A DNA stretch of 38,818 nt from Arenibacter sp. F26102 (GTDB taxonomy: Bacteria > Bacteroidota > Bacteroidia > Flavobacteriales > Flavobacteriaceae): contig NZ_JALKBC010000025.1 in assembly GCF_023015865.1 (NCBI RefSeq), positions 1 through 38,818 of the forward strand. The letters are read 5' to 3'. The notes under the pieces were generated by a model, which worked only from the letters and a program-made list of their open reading frames with translations, was not told where the DNA came from and ran no database searches. The translations under genes were made by a program, and so were the position numbers. Positions 1 to 9,175 of this stretch are shown piece by piece. Position 1 is the first letter of the stretch. Each line of letters begins with the position of its first letter.

Positions 1-2
1 CA

Positions 3-2843
3 GGGAACATCAGCATAGCGGGCATCGTGGACGATTTGATCGACGAACTTGATGAGACGGTGGTGGTGACGCTATCGTCGCCTACCAATGCCACATTGGG
101 TACGAACACGGTGCATACCTATACGATCTTGGATAATGACAATGCTCCAACTGTCGCCTTCAATGGGACTACGTCCAGTGGCCTTGAATCCGTTTCCAGC
201 TCGGCCCTTGCGGTGTCGCTTTCGGCTGCGAGCGGTTCTAATGTTTCGGTGAATTATGCCGTAACCGGCACGGCTACCGGAGGAGGGACGGACTATACTC
301 TTGCCAATGGCGTTTTGAACATTCCGGCCGGATCTTTGACCGGGAATATTACAATAGCCAGTATTGTCGATGATCTTATAAACGAGCCAAACGAGACTGT
401 CATAATTACCTTATCTGATCCTAATAACGCGACTCTAGGGGGTAATACGGTTCATACTTACACTATTTTAGATAATGACGTTCCGGTTGTTAGCATCACC
501 GCCACAACTCCCAATGCCTCCGAGAGTCCTCTAAGTACTGGTTCTTTTACCGTAGGTCTAACTACTACAAACTTAACAGGCGAAGATATAGATATAAACT
601 ATACTGTGGGTGGTTCTGCAACCCCGGATTCGGATTATGTAGCACTTTCAGGTACCGTGTCAATCCCAAACGGCCAGGAAAGTAGCGCCATAACAGTAAC
701 GCCCATTGACGATAATGAAGTGGAAGCAGCAAGTGAAACTGTGATTGTAGCTTTAGCAACTGGCCCAGGGTACACCGTAGGTTCTCCCAACAGCGCTACG
801 GTTAATATTGCTAGTGAGGATGCTGCCGGAGTTTCCATTAATGATGTTACGGTTAATGAAAATGATGGAAGTGCTAGCTTTACCGTGACCTTAAATGGCG
901 CACTTCTTTTGATAACCACAGTCACATATTCTACAGCAAACAGTTCTGCCTTAGCGGGATCGGATTATGTAGAGAAATCTGGTAGCGTTACATTTGCCCC
1001 ATTGATTGCTAGTCAAACCCGAACCATTACTATTGATATTATAGACGATGCCATTTCAGAGGGCACGGAATCCTTTTTTGTGAATCTAACCAATGCTACC
1101 GGCTTTGCACAAATCGCAAAGGCACAGGGGGTAGGTACTATCGCAGACAATGATAATTGTATAGAGGCACCCTTAATAAATAGTACTCCAACTATCTTTT
1201 GTGATGCCTTTACTCAAGATTTGGATGCTTATACGGACACCACCATACCTTCTGGCTTTGAATTGATATGGAGCAGTAACAGTGATTTTTCGGTTACTGG
1301 GGCTAGGTTAACTACTAGCGTGATAGATTTTGAGGCTACCTTTTATGGTTTCTTGTATAACGAAGGTACCGGCTGCGTTAGTCCACCTTTGGAAGTTACC
1401 TTGGTGCGCAACGAACCACCAGGAATTCTAAGTACCACACCTACTACCATTTGCGGACCGGGTACGGCCACTATAAGCGCAACAGTAACTGCGGGAGGTA
1501 GCTTGTTTTGGTACGATTCAGAATCTAGTGTGGATTCACTTGGAGAGGGAAGTAACTTTTTGCCCAATGTTAATGTTACTACTACTTATTATGTAGAGGC
1601 CTTTGCCAATGGCTGTTTCTCGGAACGGGAAGCGGTTATAGTTACCGTTGCGGATTCAGTTGAGACTGGTACAACAACAAATACTTCGGCTTGCAGTATT
1701 ACTGGAGGCGAACCCACAATAATAGATTTGGATGATACACGTTCTGATGGGGACACCGGTGTTTGGAGTGTGGTAGGGACTCCCCCGGGAAGCATTTCCA
1801 TTGATGGGGATAATAAGGTAGACTTTATAGGAGCGCCCGATGGGGATTACGTTTTTAGGTTTACTACCAATACCGCCGTTTCTCCTTGTGTAGATGAAAG
1901 TGTTGACGTTACTATTGGTGTAAGCAATTGTACCGTGGATAGTGATAATGACGGTATTATAGATAGAGATGAAATTACCTTGGGTTTAGATCCCCAAAAT
2001 CAAGATACAGACGGGGACGGCATAAATGATGGGGAGGAAGTGGGGCCGGATATTAATAACCCTATCGACACGGATGATGACGGAATAATAGATGCGCTTG
2101 AGTCCAATATTTTGGATTCGGACAACGATGGTGTGGTGAATCAACTAGACCCCGCAAACGACAACCCTTGTATTCCCAATATTTCTGCAGCCTGCCAGAT
2201 AGACCTTGCTCTAGAGAAAACAGTGGATAAGGAAAGCATATTGGTGGGGAGGGAAGTTATATATACCATAACGCTGACCAACTTAAGTCAGATTATGGCT
2301 ACTGATGTTACCGTAAACGATCTTGTTATTCCAGCAATAGGGTTTCAATATGTAAGTCATGCTACTGCCAATGGTACTTATGATGAAACAACTGGAGTAT
2401 GGCAATTGGATGAGGTTTTGGAGGAAGAGATTTATACCCTGATAATTACCATCAAATTTACTGAAGTAGGTACCTTTCAGAATACGGCCACCATAGTGGA
2501 CTCTTTTCCAGAGGATTCCAATGCTGTCAATAATACCGGTTCTGCTACGGTAACGGTGACACCTCGTTCTACGGATGAATGCGGATTCCTGTTTAACCAG
2601 ATATCACCAAACGCAGACGGATTTAACGACACGGTATATATTAACTGTATTGAGGATTATCCCAATAATAGCCTTCAAATTTTTGATCGTTATGGCAATG
2701 AAGTTTTTTCTGCCAATGGTTATGACAATACTTGGAAGGGAACGGTTAAGAATGGGGATTTGCCCAAGGGTACCTACTTTTATATACTGGATCTTGGCGA
2801 TGGTACGGCAGTGCGAAAAGGTTGGATCCAAATCATAAGATAA
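3..2843 (+). CDS. Calx-beta repeat surface protein with T9SS type B C-terminal domain (5' end outside window)
   Basis: The reading frame is open to the left edge, and its first residues (GNISIAGIVDDLIDE) match a repeat further down (GNITIASIVDDLINE), so the true start lies upstream; the GTG at 27 is not a start. Visible domains, counted from that GTG, are two Calx-beta units in about residues 1-150, two more in about 150-375, Cys-containing Ig-like segments typical of Bacteroidetes adhesins (about 385-630), Asp-rich calcium-binding TSP3-like repeats (DSDNDG, DTDGDG, about 640-730), a DUF11-type domain (about 735-845) and a gliding-motility-associated CTD ending KGWIQIIR. Such proteins are exported by T9SS and held at the cell surface. 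The two following genes are the usual partners. The first roughly 340 nt use noticeably more G/C-ending codons than the homologous downstream repeat. Ligand unknown. Confidence 0.9.
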   Translation, partial: GNISIAGIVDDLIDELDETVVVTLSSPTNATLGTNTVHTYTILDNDNAPTVAFNGTTSSGLESVSSSALAVSLSAASGSNVSVNYAVTGTATGGGTDYTLANGVLNIPAGSLTGNITIASIVDDLINEPNETVIITLSDPNNATLGGNTVHTYTILDNDVPVVSITATTPNASESPLSTGSFTVGLTTTNLTGEDIDINYTVGGSATPDSDYVALSGTVSIPNGQESSAITVTPIDDNEVEAASETVIVALATGPGYTVGSPNSATVNIASEDAAGVSINDVTVNENDGSASFTVTLNGALLLITTVTYSTANSSALAGSDYVEKSGSVTFAPLIASQTRTITIDIIDDAISEGTESFFVNLTNATGFAQIAKAQGVGTIADNDNCIEAPLINSTPTIFCDAFTQDLDAYTDTTIPSGFELIWSSNSDFSVTGARLTTSVIDFEATFYGFLYNEGTGCVSPPLEVTLVRNEPPGILSTTPTTICGPGTATISATVTAGGSLFWYDSESSVDSLGEGSNFLPNVNVTTTYYVEAFANGCFSEREAVIVTVADSVETGTTTNTSACSITGGEPTIIDLDDTRSDGDTGVWSVVGTPPGSISIDGDNKVDFIGAPDGDYVFRFTTNTAVSPCVDESVDVTIGVSNCTVDSDNDGIIDRDEITLGLDPQNQDTDGDGINDGEEVGPDINNPIDTDDDGIIDALESNILDSDNDGVVNQLDPANDNPCIPNISAACQIDLALEKTVDKESILVGREVIYTITLTNLSQIMATDVTVNDLVIPAIGFQYVSHATANGTYDETTGVWQLDEVLEEEIYTLIITIKFTEVGTFQNTATIVDSFPEDSNAVNNTGSATVTVTPRSTDECGFLFNQISPNADGFNDTVYINCIEDYPNNSLQIFDRYGNEVFSANGYDNTWKGTVKNGDLPKGTYFYILDLGDGTAVRKGWIQIIR

Positions 2844-2851
2844 AATAGACT

Positions 2852-3844
2852 ATGAATTTTAGAATATACAGACTAGGGTATAGCGTTCATTTATTGATCT
2901 TCCTCATGTTGCTTTTTGTTGTCTCTAAAACAGTTGCGCAAAAGGAGCCTCAGTATACCCAGTATATGTACAATATAGGTAGTTTTAATCCGGCTTACGT
3001 AGGTACTGTGGAGACTCCGGATATTACAGGTCTATACCGCGCTCAATGGACTGGAATTCCAGGAGCGCCAAAAACCATGCGTTTCGGGGTAAACCTACCC
3101 TTTACAAATGAAAAAAATGGGTTGGGTTTCAATGTGGTCAGTGATCAGTTAGGACCAACTACGCAAACATACATAGATGTCGCTTATTCGTTCCAAGTGA
3201 AGCTTTCAGACGACACCAAATTGTCTTTTGGCGTAGATGCAGGTGGCTCCTTACTTGATGTGGATTATACCAAGGGCGATTTTGAAAATCCAAATGAACC
3301 CTTGTTGAACAATGAGGATACCTTTAATAAATTTTACCCCACTATAGGAGCGGGGATGTTTATGTATCAGGAAAACTGGTACGTGGGATTGTCAGTTCCC
3401 AACTTTTTAACCTCCGGCCTATATGCGGATGAAGTGGCCAATATAATTGAAGACAAGGTACAGTTTAATTTAATAGGAGGCTATGTTTTTGACCTTTCCG
3501 AAGGCCTTAAGTTTAAACCGGCTTTCTTGATGAACTATTTAAATGGTTCCCCTCTAAATTTAAATATGTCCACCAATTTTTTAATTAGCGATGTAGTAAC
3601 TTTAGGGGCTTCCTATAGATGGGATAATGCAATTAGTGGTTTGGCCGGATTACAGATTTCCAATAGCCTGTTCCTAGGATATTCTTACGACTATAATACC
3701 AATGGACTTGGGGAGTATAGTCAGGGTTCCCATGAAATGATATTAAAGTTTTATTTGGGTAAAGCAACCGGGAAAAGTAAGACCACCAAAAATCGAGATC
3801 AAAAAGGCCAGCCTAAACAGATAGACAGTCCAAGGTTTTTCTAA
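2852..3844 (+). CDS. PorP/SprF family type IX secretion system membrane protein
   Basis: A 330-residue protein with an N-terminal hydrophobic signal ending near TVAQKEPQ, followed by the family hallmark QYTQYMYN...FNPAYVGT and a run of beta-strand segments expected of an outer-membrane barrel. PorP/SprF proteins work with T9SS substrates that carry type B C-terminal domains and are usually encoded directly after such an adhesin, as here (8-nt gap). It starts at ATG 2852 and is followed 7 nt later by an OmpA-family gene, so the three genes are probably co-transcribed. The family assignment is firm. The specific role, anchoring or secreting the upstream adhesin, is inferred from context. Confidence 0.9.
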   Translation: MNFRIYRLGYSVHLLIFLMLLFVVSKTVAQKEPQYTQYMYNIGSFNPAYVGTVETPDITGLYRAQWTGIPGAPKTMRFGVNLPFTNEKNGLGFNVVSDQLGPTTQTYIDVAYSFQVKLSDDTKLSFGVDAGGSLLDVDYTKGDFENPNEPLLNNEDTFNKFYPTIGAGMFMYQENWYVGLSVPNFLTSGLYADEVANIIEDKVQFNLIGGYVFDLSEGLKFKPAFLMNYLNGSPLNLNMSTNFLISDVVTLGASYRWDNAISGLAGLQISNSLFLGYSYDYNTNGLGEYSQGSHEMILKFYLGKATGKSKTTKNRDQKGQPKQIDSPRFF

Positions 3845-3851
3845 AACAGTT

Positions 3852-5789
3852 ATGAACATGAGGTTTAATTTAGTAATTGTGTTTTTTATCATTTTATCGT
3901 CTTTTGGTTTTGCTCAGCAAAAAAAAACCAAAGGGGATATATTGTTTTTTGAGTATTCCTACGGCCAGGCAATTAAAGAATACCAGAAACAAATGAGGGA
4001 TGGCGTCCTTTCCAATAAGCAGTATTTAAATCTGGCAGATTCATATCTTTATATTGGGGATTATAAGAAGGCCTCTGAAATTTATGTAAATATTTATCAG
4101 AAAGACACCACTATGTCTAGCCATCATTTTAACAAAATGTTACAGTCGTTATCCAAAACTTCTGAAATTGAAAAGGTTAGGGCGTATTTGGCTACAAAAA
4201 AGGATGCCTTGTCAGCTGAATTATTGGAAAACGCGGATTTTAATTATGAGTTAATTGCATCCAACACCAATCAGGAATTGGATTTCAAGATATTTAATAT
4301 CAGTGGGAATAGCCCCCAAGCGGACTTTTCCCCCACTTTTTATAAGGATAAGTTATTGTTTTCAAGCAGCAGGCCAGATGGTACCAAGAAAATTTACGGA
4401 CCTTCTGGTGAATCTTACCTAAATATTTATGAGTCCAAGCTGGATCCTAAAGGTGACGCAAAAACACCGCAAGTTTTTAAAGATATATCAGAAAGTAATT
4501 TTCATCGCGCTACCCCATATTATTCGGAGAAACTCGGTTACGTATTTTATGTCCTGTCCAATTCTGATGGAGAGAATTTACAGTTTAGTGAGAATGGTAA
4601 AAATGCCTTGGCTATAGGGATGAGCAATGGTCAGGGGTCTTTTAGTTTTATATTGAGAGATCCGGATACCTCGTTCTATTATCCCTTTTATGAAGCAGCT
4701 ACTGGAAGATTGTTTTTTGCCGCTAATTTTCACGATAGTTTTGGGGGTACCGATATCTATTTCGTGTATACCAACAATGGATTAATAATGTCGGCACCAA
4801 TAAATTTGGGACCCAGAATTAATACTCCTGGTAATGAGATAGCTCCTTATATATTTGAAAATAGCCTGTATTTTTCTTCCGATATTTTTTATGGCCTAGG
4901 AGGAATGGATATTTATAGATCGAACATGGATGCCGATAACAGTTTTAGTATTCCTGTAAACTTAGGGGAGGGGATTAATTCGCCTAAAGATGACTTTGGT
5001 TTCATTATAAAAAATAATGATTCCAATGGCTTGTTGGGCTATTTTTCGTCCAATAGGGAAGGCGGTAGAGGTAACGATGATCTATACGGTTTTAATGTTT
5101 CTGAAAAACCTGGCCTAAAAACCTTGGCCCTAAAAGGAAAAGTGGTTGATCTTACTTCAAATAATGGCGTGTCCAAAGCTCAAGTAAGGCTCTTTGACCA
5201 AGAAGGAAAAGTTGTTAAGGAGGTGTTTACGAATGAGAATGGTGATTATAATATTGAGATTCCATTCCAAAATACCATTACTATTGAGGCATCCAAGGAA
5301 AAATACTCCACGTTTTCTATGACCTATAATAACAATAAACTCGAGGAAATCCAGGAAAAGGCTTTTAATATGGGGATTAAATTTCTTGAAGATTTGATTG
5401 AAGATCAAGAGGGCCAGAAGGTTGTAAAATTGAAAAATTTCTATTTTGATAGGGGTCAAAGTAATATTACGCCCGAAATAGCACAAGAACTGGACAAGGT
5501 GGTTGATGTTATGAACAGATTTCCTCAGTTACAACTTAGAATAGAATCACATACTGATAGTAGGGGAGGGGCAAGCTCTAATTTTACGCTTTCGCAAAAT
5601 AGATCGGATGCCATTAAAAAATACCTCTTGCAGCAAGGGGTGTCAGCGTCCAGTATACTATATTCCATTGGTTATGGTGAGGAAAAACTTTTGAACGGAT
5701 GTAAGGATGGTGTTTTTTGTTTGGATATGCTACATAATAAAAATGAACGTTCTTTGATAGTAGTGCTTAATTATAATCTTTTGTTCTAA
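3852..5789 (+). CDS. OmpA family protein with PD40-type repeats, T9SS-associated
   Basis: A 645-residue protein with a signal peptide (ends near FGFAQQ), TPR-like helices (about 25-130), WD40/PD40-like beta-propeller repeats (LFFSSSRPDG, LYFSSDIFYG, GYFSSNREGG; about 140-415), a carboxypeptidase-regulatory-like beta domain (about 425-500) and a C-terminal OmpA peptidoglycan-binding domain (FYFDRGQSNITPE, then IESHTDSRG). This architecture is the standard third member of adhesin-PorP-OmpA clusters and probably links the outer-membrane complex to peptidoglycan. Alternative in-frame starts are ATG 3852 and ATG 3858, which encode the same signal peptide. The C-terminus ends NYNLLF, slightly beyond a typical OmpA end. 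Confidence 0.9.
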   Translation: MNMRFNLVIVFFIILSSFGFAQQKKTKGDILFFEYSYGQAIKEYQKQMRDGVLSNKQYLNLADSYLYIGDYKKASEIYVNIYQKDTTMSSHHFNKMLQSLSKTSEIEKVRAYLATKKDALSAELLENADFNYELIASNTNQELDFKIFNISGNSPQADFSPTFYKDKLLFSSSRPDGTKKIYGPSGESYLNIYESKLDPKGDAKTPQVFKDISESNFHRATPYYSEKLGYVFYVLSNSDGENLQFSENGKNALAIGMSNGQGSFSFILRDPDTSFYYPFYEAATGRLFFAANFHDSFGGTDIYFVYTNNGLIMSAPINLGPRINTPGNEIAPYIFENSLYFSSDIFYGLGGMDIYRSNMDADNSFSIPVNLGEGINSPKDDFGFIIKNNDSNGLLGYFSSNREGGRGNDDLYGFNVSEKPGLKTLALKGKVVDLTSNNGVSKAQVRLFDQEGKVVKEVFTNENGDYNIEIPFQNTITIEASKEKYSTFSMTYNNNKLEEIQEKAFNMGIKFLEDLIEDQEGQKVVKLKNFYFDRGQSNITPEIAQELDKVVDVMNRFPQLQLRIESHTDSRGGASSNFTLSQNRSDAIKKYLLQQGVSASSILYSIGYGEEKLLNGCKDGVFCLDMLHNKNERSLIVVLNYNLLF

Positions 5790-6204
5790 AGAATTATAAC
5801 CTCAAACTCACCTTCCCAGACTATAATTTATTGGTAAGAAGATGGCAGCCATTGGCCATTTACCTATATAAAATGCATGTACTGCAATCTTTTGTCTCAC
5901 CGTAATAGGTTCCCCGATATTTGTGGAGTGTACTAACGGGTATACCAAAAATTACCCTTTTTATGTAGGTCACCCGAGTGTATAGAATACCCATTTTTGA
6001 ATTATAACGTTTTTCATTTCTAGTATTCCTTTTAATTCGAATCAATTTCATAAATCTATCTTTATCATTTGTTCCTTGGAAGGATAGCAATAATATAATC
6101 CAATTCCAAATTATGGGTGTTAAGTCTTTAACTACGGAGAGTTAACGAGTCTGAGGGTAAGTGGTCAATTCTGTGTATGGGTAACTATTATGAAATTATA
6201 TTTT
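5790..6204. other. Intergenic region, convergent genes, no gene recognised
   Basis: This lies between the OmpA gene (+) and the Nramp-like gene (-). A 76-codon minus-strand frame exists at 5860-6090, but its composition is not protein-like and it resembles nothing I recognise. No strong hairpin terminator or RNA gene was seen. Confidence 0.5.
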
Positions 6205-7464
6205 TTAGAACAATACCATCCAGCAATAGTAAATGGAAAAAAGTGTAAGGAATAGTATCCCAACGTATGTCAATAATTGCAAGTTTCTGCTTGGTCTATT
6301 TATTTCTGGTATTTCATGGCTCATTACATTTTTTAGATTCATATACCCTATGATCGGGGCTACTACAAAAGAAACAAAAGTGGCCAATGCCACAAGCAGA
6401 CCCATGTTGGCTGAAAAGGTATGTATGACCGTATAATTGATAATTGCAAGGAGTACTATTGCAATGGGGAAACCTCTTCTTTTTATATTCCCTTTTTTTG
6501 GAAAAAGCAAAGTTAATGTGTCAACACTTACACGCGCAATTGCATCGTGGGCAGTAATACAAGTACTGAACATGGTGGCGAATGCAGCAATAGCTATAAA
6601 AACATATGCCCAGGCTCCAATATTGGCGGTAAATAGTTGGACCAATTGATCTGCAAAAATTACCGCACTGTTGCTCAGTTCCGTATTGGTGCCGTAGAGG
6701 GTAAGCCAGCCAATGGTCATAAAGAAAATGGCAAGGATCGCTGTTGCGAAATAGCCAAATTTAAACTCTTGCAAAGCCTCCTTTAAAGAAGGTTTACGAT
6801 TGGAGTTTTTAAATTTTTCAATACTCCAAAGACTTATCCAACTGGAGGCTTCCACGGTGGTTGGCATCCACCCCATTAATCCAATCAAAAAAAGGATTCC
6901 TACTTCATTAAAAATATTAGGTGCTTTGAAGTTTTCTATTTCCGTAACCTGCCCATTGGCGATTACCAAAATCGTAGTTGCTAAAAGGGCTAAGAATAAA
7001 AGGGATACAACATATTTTAATGAGGTTTCCAGAAATTTATAACGGCCAACTATAAGTAGGGCACATATTAACATAAAAAGGCCGCCCGCAACAACATTTA
7101 CCGGTGTTTTGGTTAGTTGAAAGAGGTTGATGAGCAATCCAGAGGTAACTACATATAATGCCGCTAGAATGGTAAAGGTGCTGAATAAGGTAATAATCGC
7201 ATAAAAGATTAAATACCCCTTGCCACGATTAAGATAACCTTCAATGAGGGTTTTATTGGTGATATTGGTATATCTTATTCCGAATTCAAAAAAGGGATAT
7301 TTGAGTACATTGGCCAATATAATGGGAATTACCATGATCCACCCGTATTGGGCACCTGCTTTGGTGGATAGCACTAAATGGGAAGTTCCTATGGCCGTAC
7401 TGGCAAAAAGCAGGCCGGGACCAAGGTTCTTGATCAGATTCCTAATAGAGGTCATTATGGACAT
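6205..7464 (-). CDS. Nramp-like transporter lacking the canonical metal-binding motifs
   Basis: A 419-residue polytopic protein with about 11 hydrophobic segments and the Nramp TM1 lead-in GPGLLFA. In classical Nramp metal transporters TM1 carries DPGN, whose Asp and Asn bind the metal; here the equivalent is AIGTS (residues 24-28) followed by H29. TM6 of classical members has MPH; here it is M200-P201-T202 followed by TVEAS. The fold assignment is therefore good, but substrate selectivity cannot be assumed to be Mn/Fe, and annotation as a divalent metal transporter may be wrong. The start ATG at 7464 is 23 nt after the stop of the SanA-like gene, so the two are likely one minus-strand operon. 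Confidence 0.8.
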   Translation of the reverse strand: MSIMTSIRNLIKNLGPGLLFASTAIGTSHLVLSTKAGAQYGWIMVIPIILANVLKYPFFEFGIRYTNITNKTLIEGYLNRGKGYLIFYAIITLFSTFTILAALYVVTSGLLINLFQLTKTPVNVVAGGLFMLICALLIVGRYKFLETSLKYVVSLLFLALLATTILVIANGQVTEIENFKAPNIFNEVGILFLIGLMGWMPTTVEASSWISLWSIEKFKNSNRKPSLKEALQEFKFGYFATAILAIFFMTIGWLTLYGTNTELSNSAVIFADQLVQLFTANIGAWAYVFIAIAAFATMFSTCITAHDAIARVSVDTLTLLFPKKGNIKRRGFPIAIVLLAIINYTVIHTFSANMGLLVALATFVSFVVAPIIGYMNLKNVMSHEIPEINRPSRNLQLLTYVGILFLTLFSIYYCWMVLF

Positions 7465-7487
7465 TTCAGGGGCAAATATAGTTAAGA

Positions 7488-8123
7488 TTACTTGATTTCA
7501 ATTTTGTCCCCAAAGAATTTTGGTTGGGTATTGAGTGCTAAATCAATAAACACTTTTACGCGGGCAAAATATTCCCTTATTTGAACTTTTAGGCCCTGAT
7601 TTAAAGAGATGCCATCTGCATTAAACCCTATAGCGTGCAGACCTTTTTTTTTGGCTAGGTAAATGGCTCTTTCGTTGTGAAATTTTTGGGATATTATGGT
7701 TACATGATCTAATCCGAATATCGCTTTGGCCCTTACCATGGAATCCAAAGTGCGGAAACCCGCGTAATCCAAAAATATCTTTTCCTGTGGAATGCCTCCC
7801 TTAATAAGGTCTTTTTTAAATACCGCAGGCTCATTGTAATATTGGGAGCTATTATCCCCACTGACCAGTACAAAGTCAATTTTCCCGGCTTTGTACAATT
7901 CTAGGGTAGCTTTAATTCTATTAGTGTAATATGGGTTGGAGCCACCTCCCACCAACTTGTTGGAGGTGCCCAAAACAAGGCCTACCTTATTTTTGGGAAT
8001 TTCCTTTACGTTCCAAAAGGTCTTTTTTTCAGTAGCTTTTTCAATTATATAATTGCAGGTGGTTAAAGCTAAATAAATACCTAATATACTCAGTAGGAAA
8101 ACAAGGCCAATTTTCTTTATCAT
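7488..8123 (-). CDS. SanA/YdcF-like DUF218 family protein
   Basis: A 211-residue protein with one N-terminal membrane helix (about residues 5-25) and a DUF218 domain: VGLVLGTSN near residue 48, then YYTNRIKATLELYKAGK, FVLVSGDN, RTLDSMVRAK and TIISQKFHNERA. These match the SanA (vancomycin high-temperature exclusion) group of inner-membrane proteins with an alpha/beta domain on the outer side, linked in other bacteria to envelope barrier function. The biochemical activity is not established. It lies upstream of and close to the Nramp-like gene. The ATG at 8123 precedes a clean hydrophobic anchor. Confidence 0.85.
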   Translation of the reverse strand: MIKKIGLVFLLSILGIYLALTTCNYIIEKATEKKTFWNVKEIPKNKVGLVLGTSNKLVGGGSNPYYTNRIKATLELYKAGKIDFVLVSGDNSSQYYNEPAVFKKDLIKGGIPQEKIFLDYAGFRTLDSMVRAKAIFGLDHVTIISQKFHNERAIYLAKKKGLHAIGFNADGISLNQGLKVQIREYFARVKVFIDLALNTQPKFFGDKIEIK

Positions 8124-8250
8124 ACTTCATTGGAATGAGAAATAGTAGTAGTAAATGCAGTCATATTTGTTCGTAAATATATATTGCCTTTTTCGCTTTA
8201 CTCCATTTGTTTCAAGGTAGGAATAGTATTCTAAAATGCCCAAAAAATAA

Positions 8251-8274
8251 CCTCCAACCTCATAAGGTCGGAAG
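8251..8274 (-). terminator. Probable terminator downstream of decayed small gene
   Basis: A GC-containing stem (CTCCAACCT / AGGTCGGAAG, loop CATA, one mismatch) is followed, reading the minus strand, by a T-rich stretch. It lies 30 nt past the stop of the decayed minus-strand gene at 8304-8504. Confidence 0.5.
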
Positions 8275-8303
8275 TATAAATATAAGTTTAAAACTTAATT
8301 ATT

Positions 8304-8504
8304 TTAGCAGGAATCAGCACCTATATTGCCTTGGGTGATGATAAATTCCAAGTAATCTTCATTTTGATAGATCTTAATCTTAATATGTCCATCATATTGC
8401 AGTAGTTATTAGTAGGTAATCGGTGCGCCATCGTCAAAAATAGTGACAACTCTATTACTGGATTTGCAATCACAATCTATATGAGCCAAGGTAATGGCGC
8501 CTAT
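8304..8504 (-). pseudogene. Remnant of a small unidentified protein gene with tandem TAA TAA stops
   Basis: One minus-strand frame runs from a TGA at 8505-8507 to a TAA at 8304. It encodes protein-like sequence (ITLAHIDCDCKSSNRVV, then FDDGAPITY), two consecutive TAA codons, and then protein-like sequence again in the same frame (YDGHIKIKIYQNEDYLEF, ending IGADSC). A terminator-like hairpin follows. Together these suggest a former gene of at least 65 codons. The family is not recognised. The remaining sequence between about 8505 and 8916 shows no gene. Confidence 0.4.
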
Positions 8505-8916
8505 TCACCAGTTGCTGAGTTGTTAAAATGAGGGATGGATGTCTGTTTTGGAATCATCTCTGATTTAACTGGAACTATCCAAGGAGATTTGTAACCGGAA
8601 AAATTTTGAACTGAATAGATTTAGAGAATTTAAAAAATAAGACAGTGTTTAATATTAACTTTTATCGGTCTAAAAAATCGATGATTTGAAAATACTTACC
8701 TAGGATGCATTTCATTTAAAAGTAACCCCATAATAAGCTAGACTTAAGCTGAATAAACTAAAATATGTGTAGTCTAATTCTTGTATTAAAGAATCTTGTT
8801 ATGTGGGATTCTGCTAATTAAAGGCCATTACAAACCAAGATTTCGACTTGAAAAAGTGGGACCATTGGTATTGATAGGGCAAGTAATAGGGGGAAATAAA
8901 AATCAGTCCTATGGCA

Positions 8917-9021
8917 CTAGGATTTTTTTGACTTCTTATCTCTTTTTGCTGCTTTTTTTTCTTTAGCAGATAATACGGGTTCTTTTTTTACATTCTTCTT
9001 TGCGTCTTGACTCTTTGCCAT
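8917..9021 (-). CDS. 34-residue Lys/Ala-rich basic small protein
   Basis: ATG at 9021 (minus) to TAG at 8917. The peptide starts MAKSQDAKKNVKKEP and ends KRDKKSKKS; about half of its residues are Lys or Arg. It has no signal or membrane segment and is predicted to be an unstructured helix-prone cation that could bind nucleic acid or ribosomes. Similar tiny Lys-rich proteins starting MAKSQ occur, from memory, in flavobacterial genomes, so I regard it as real although unnamed. It is a single gene with no obvious operon partners. Confidence 0.55.
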   Translation of the reverse strand: MAKSQDAKKNVKKEPVLSAKEKKAAKRDKKSKKS

Positions 9022-9175
9022 AGCGTTTGTTTTTATCAAAGATACTGAAAATTCGTGCAGATTTTAACTTGTATTCAATAATTGGCCAAAATCCGGAACT
9101 AAATAAGTTTTGCTTATTTAAAATCCAGTGTTCAATTCCATTTCGCGTCTATATAAAGTGGTTGATAGTAAAAGG

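Noticed and set aside
5860..6090. 76-codon minus-strand ORF
   Set aside because: No protein-like pattern, no homology recognised, no start signal; located in a convergent gap.
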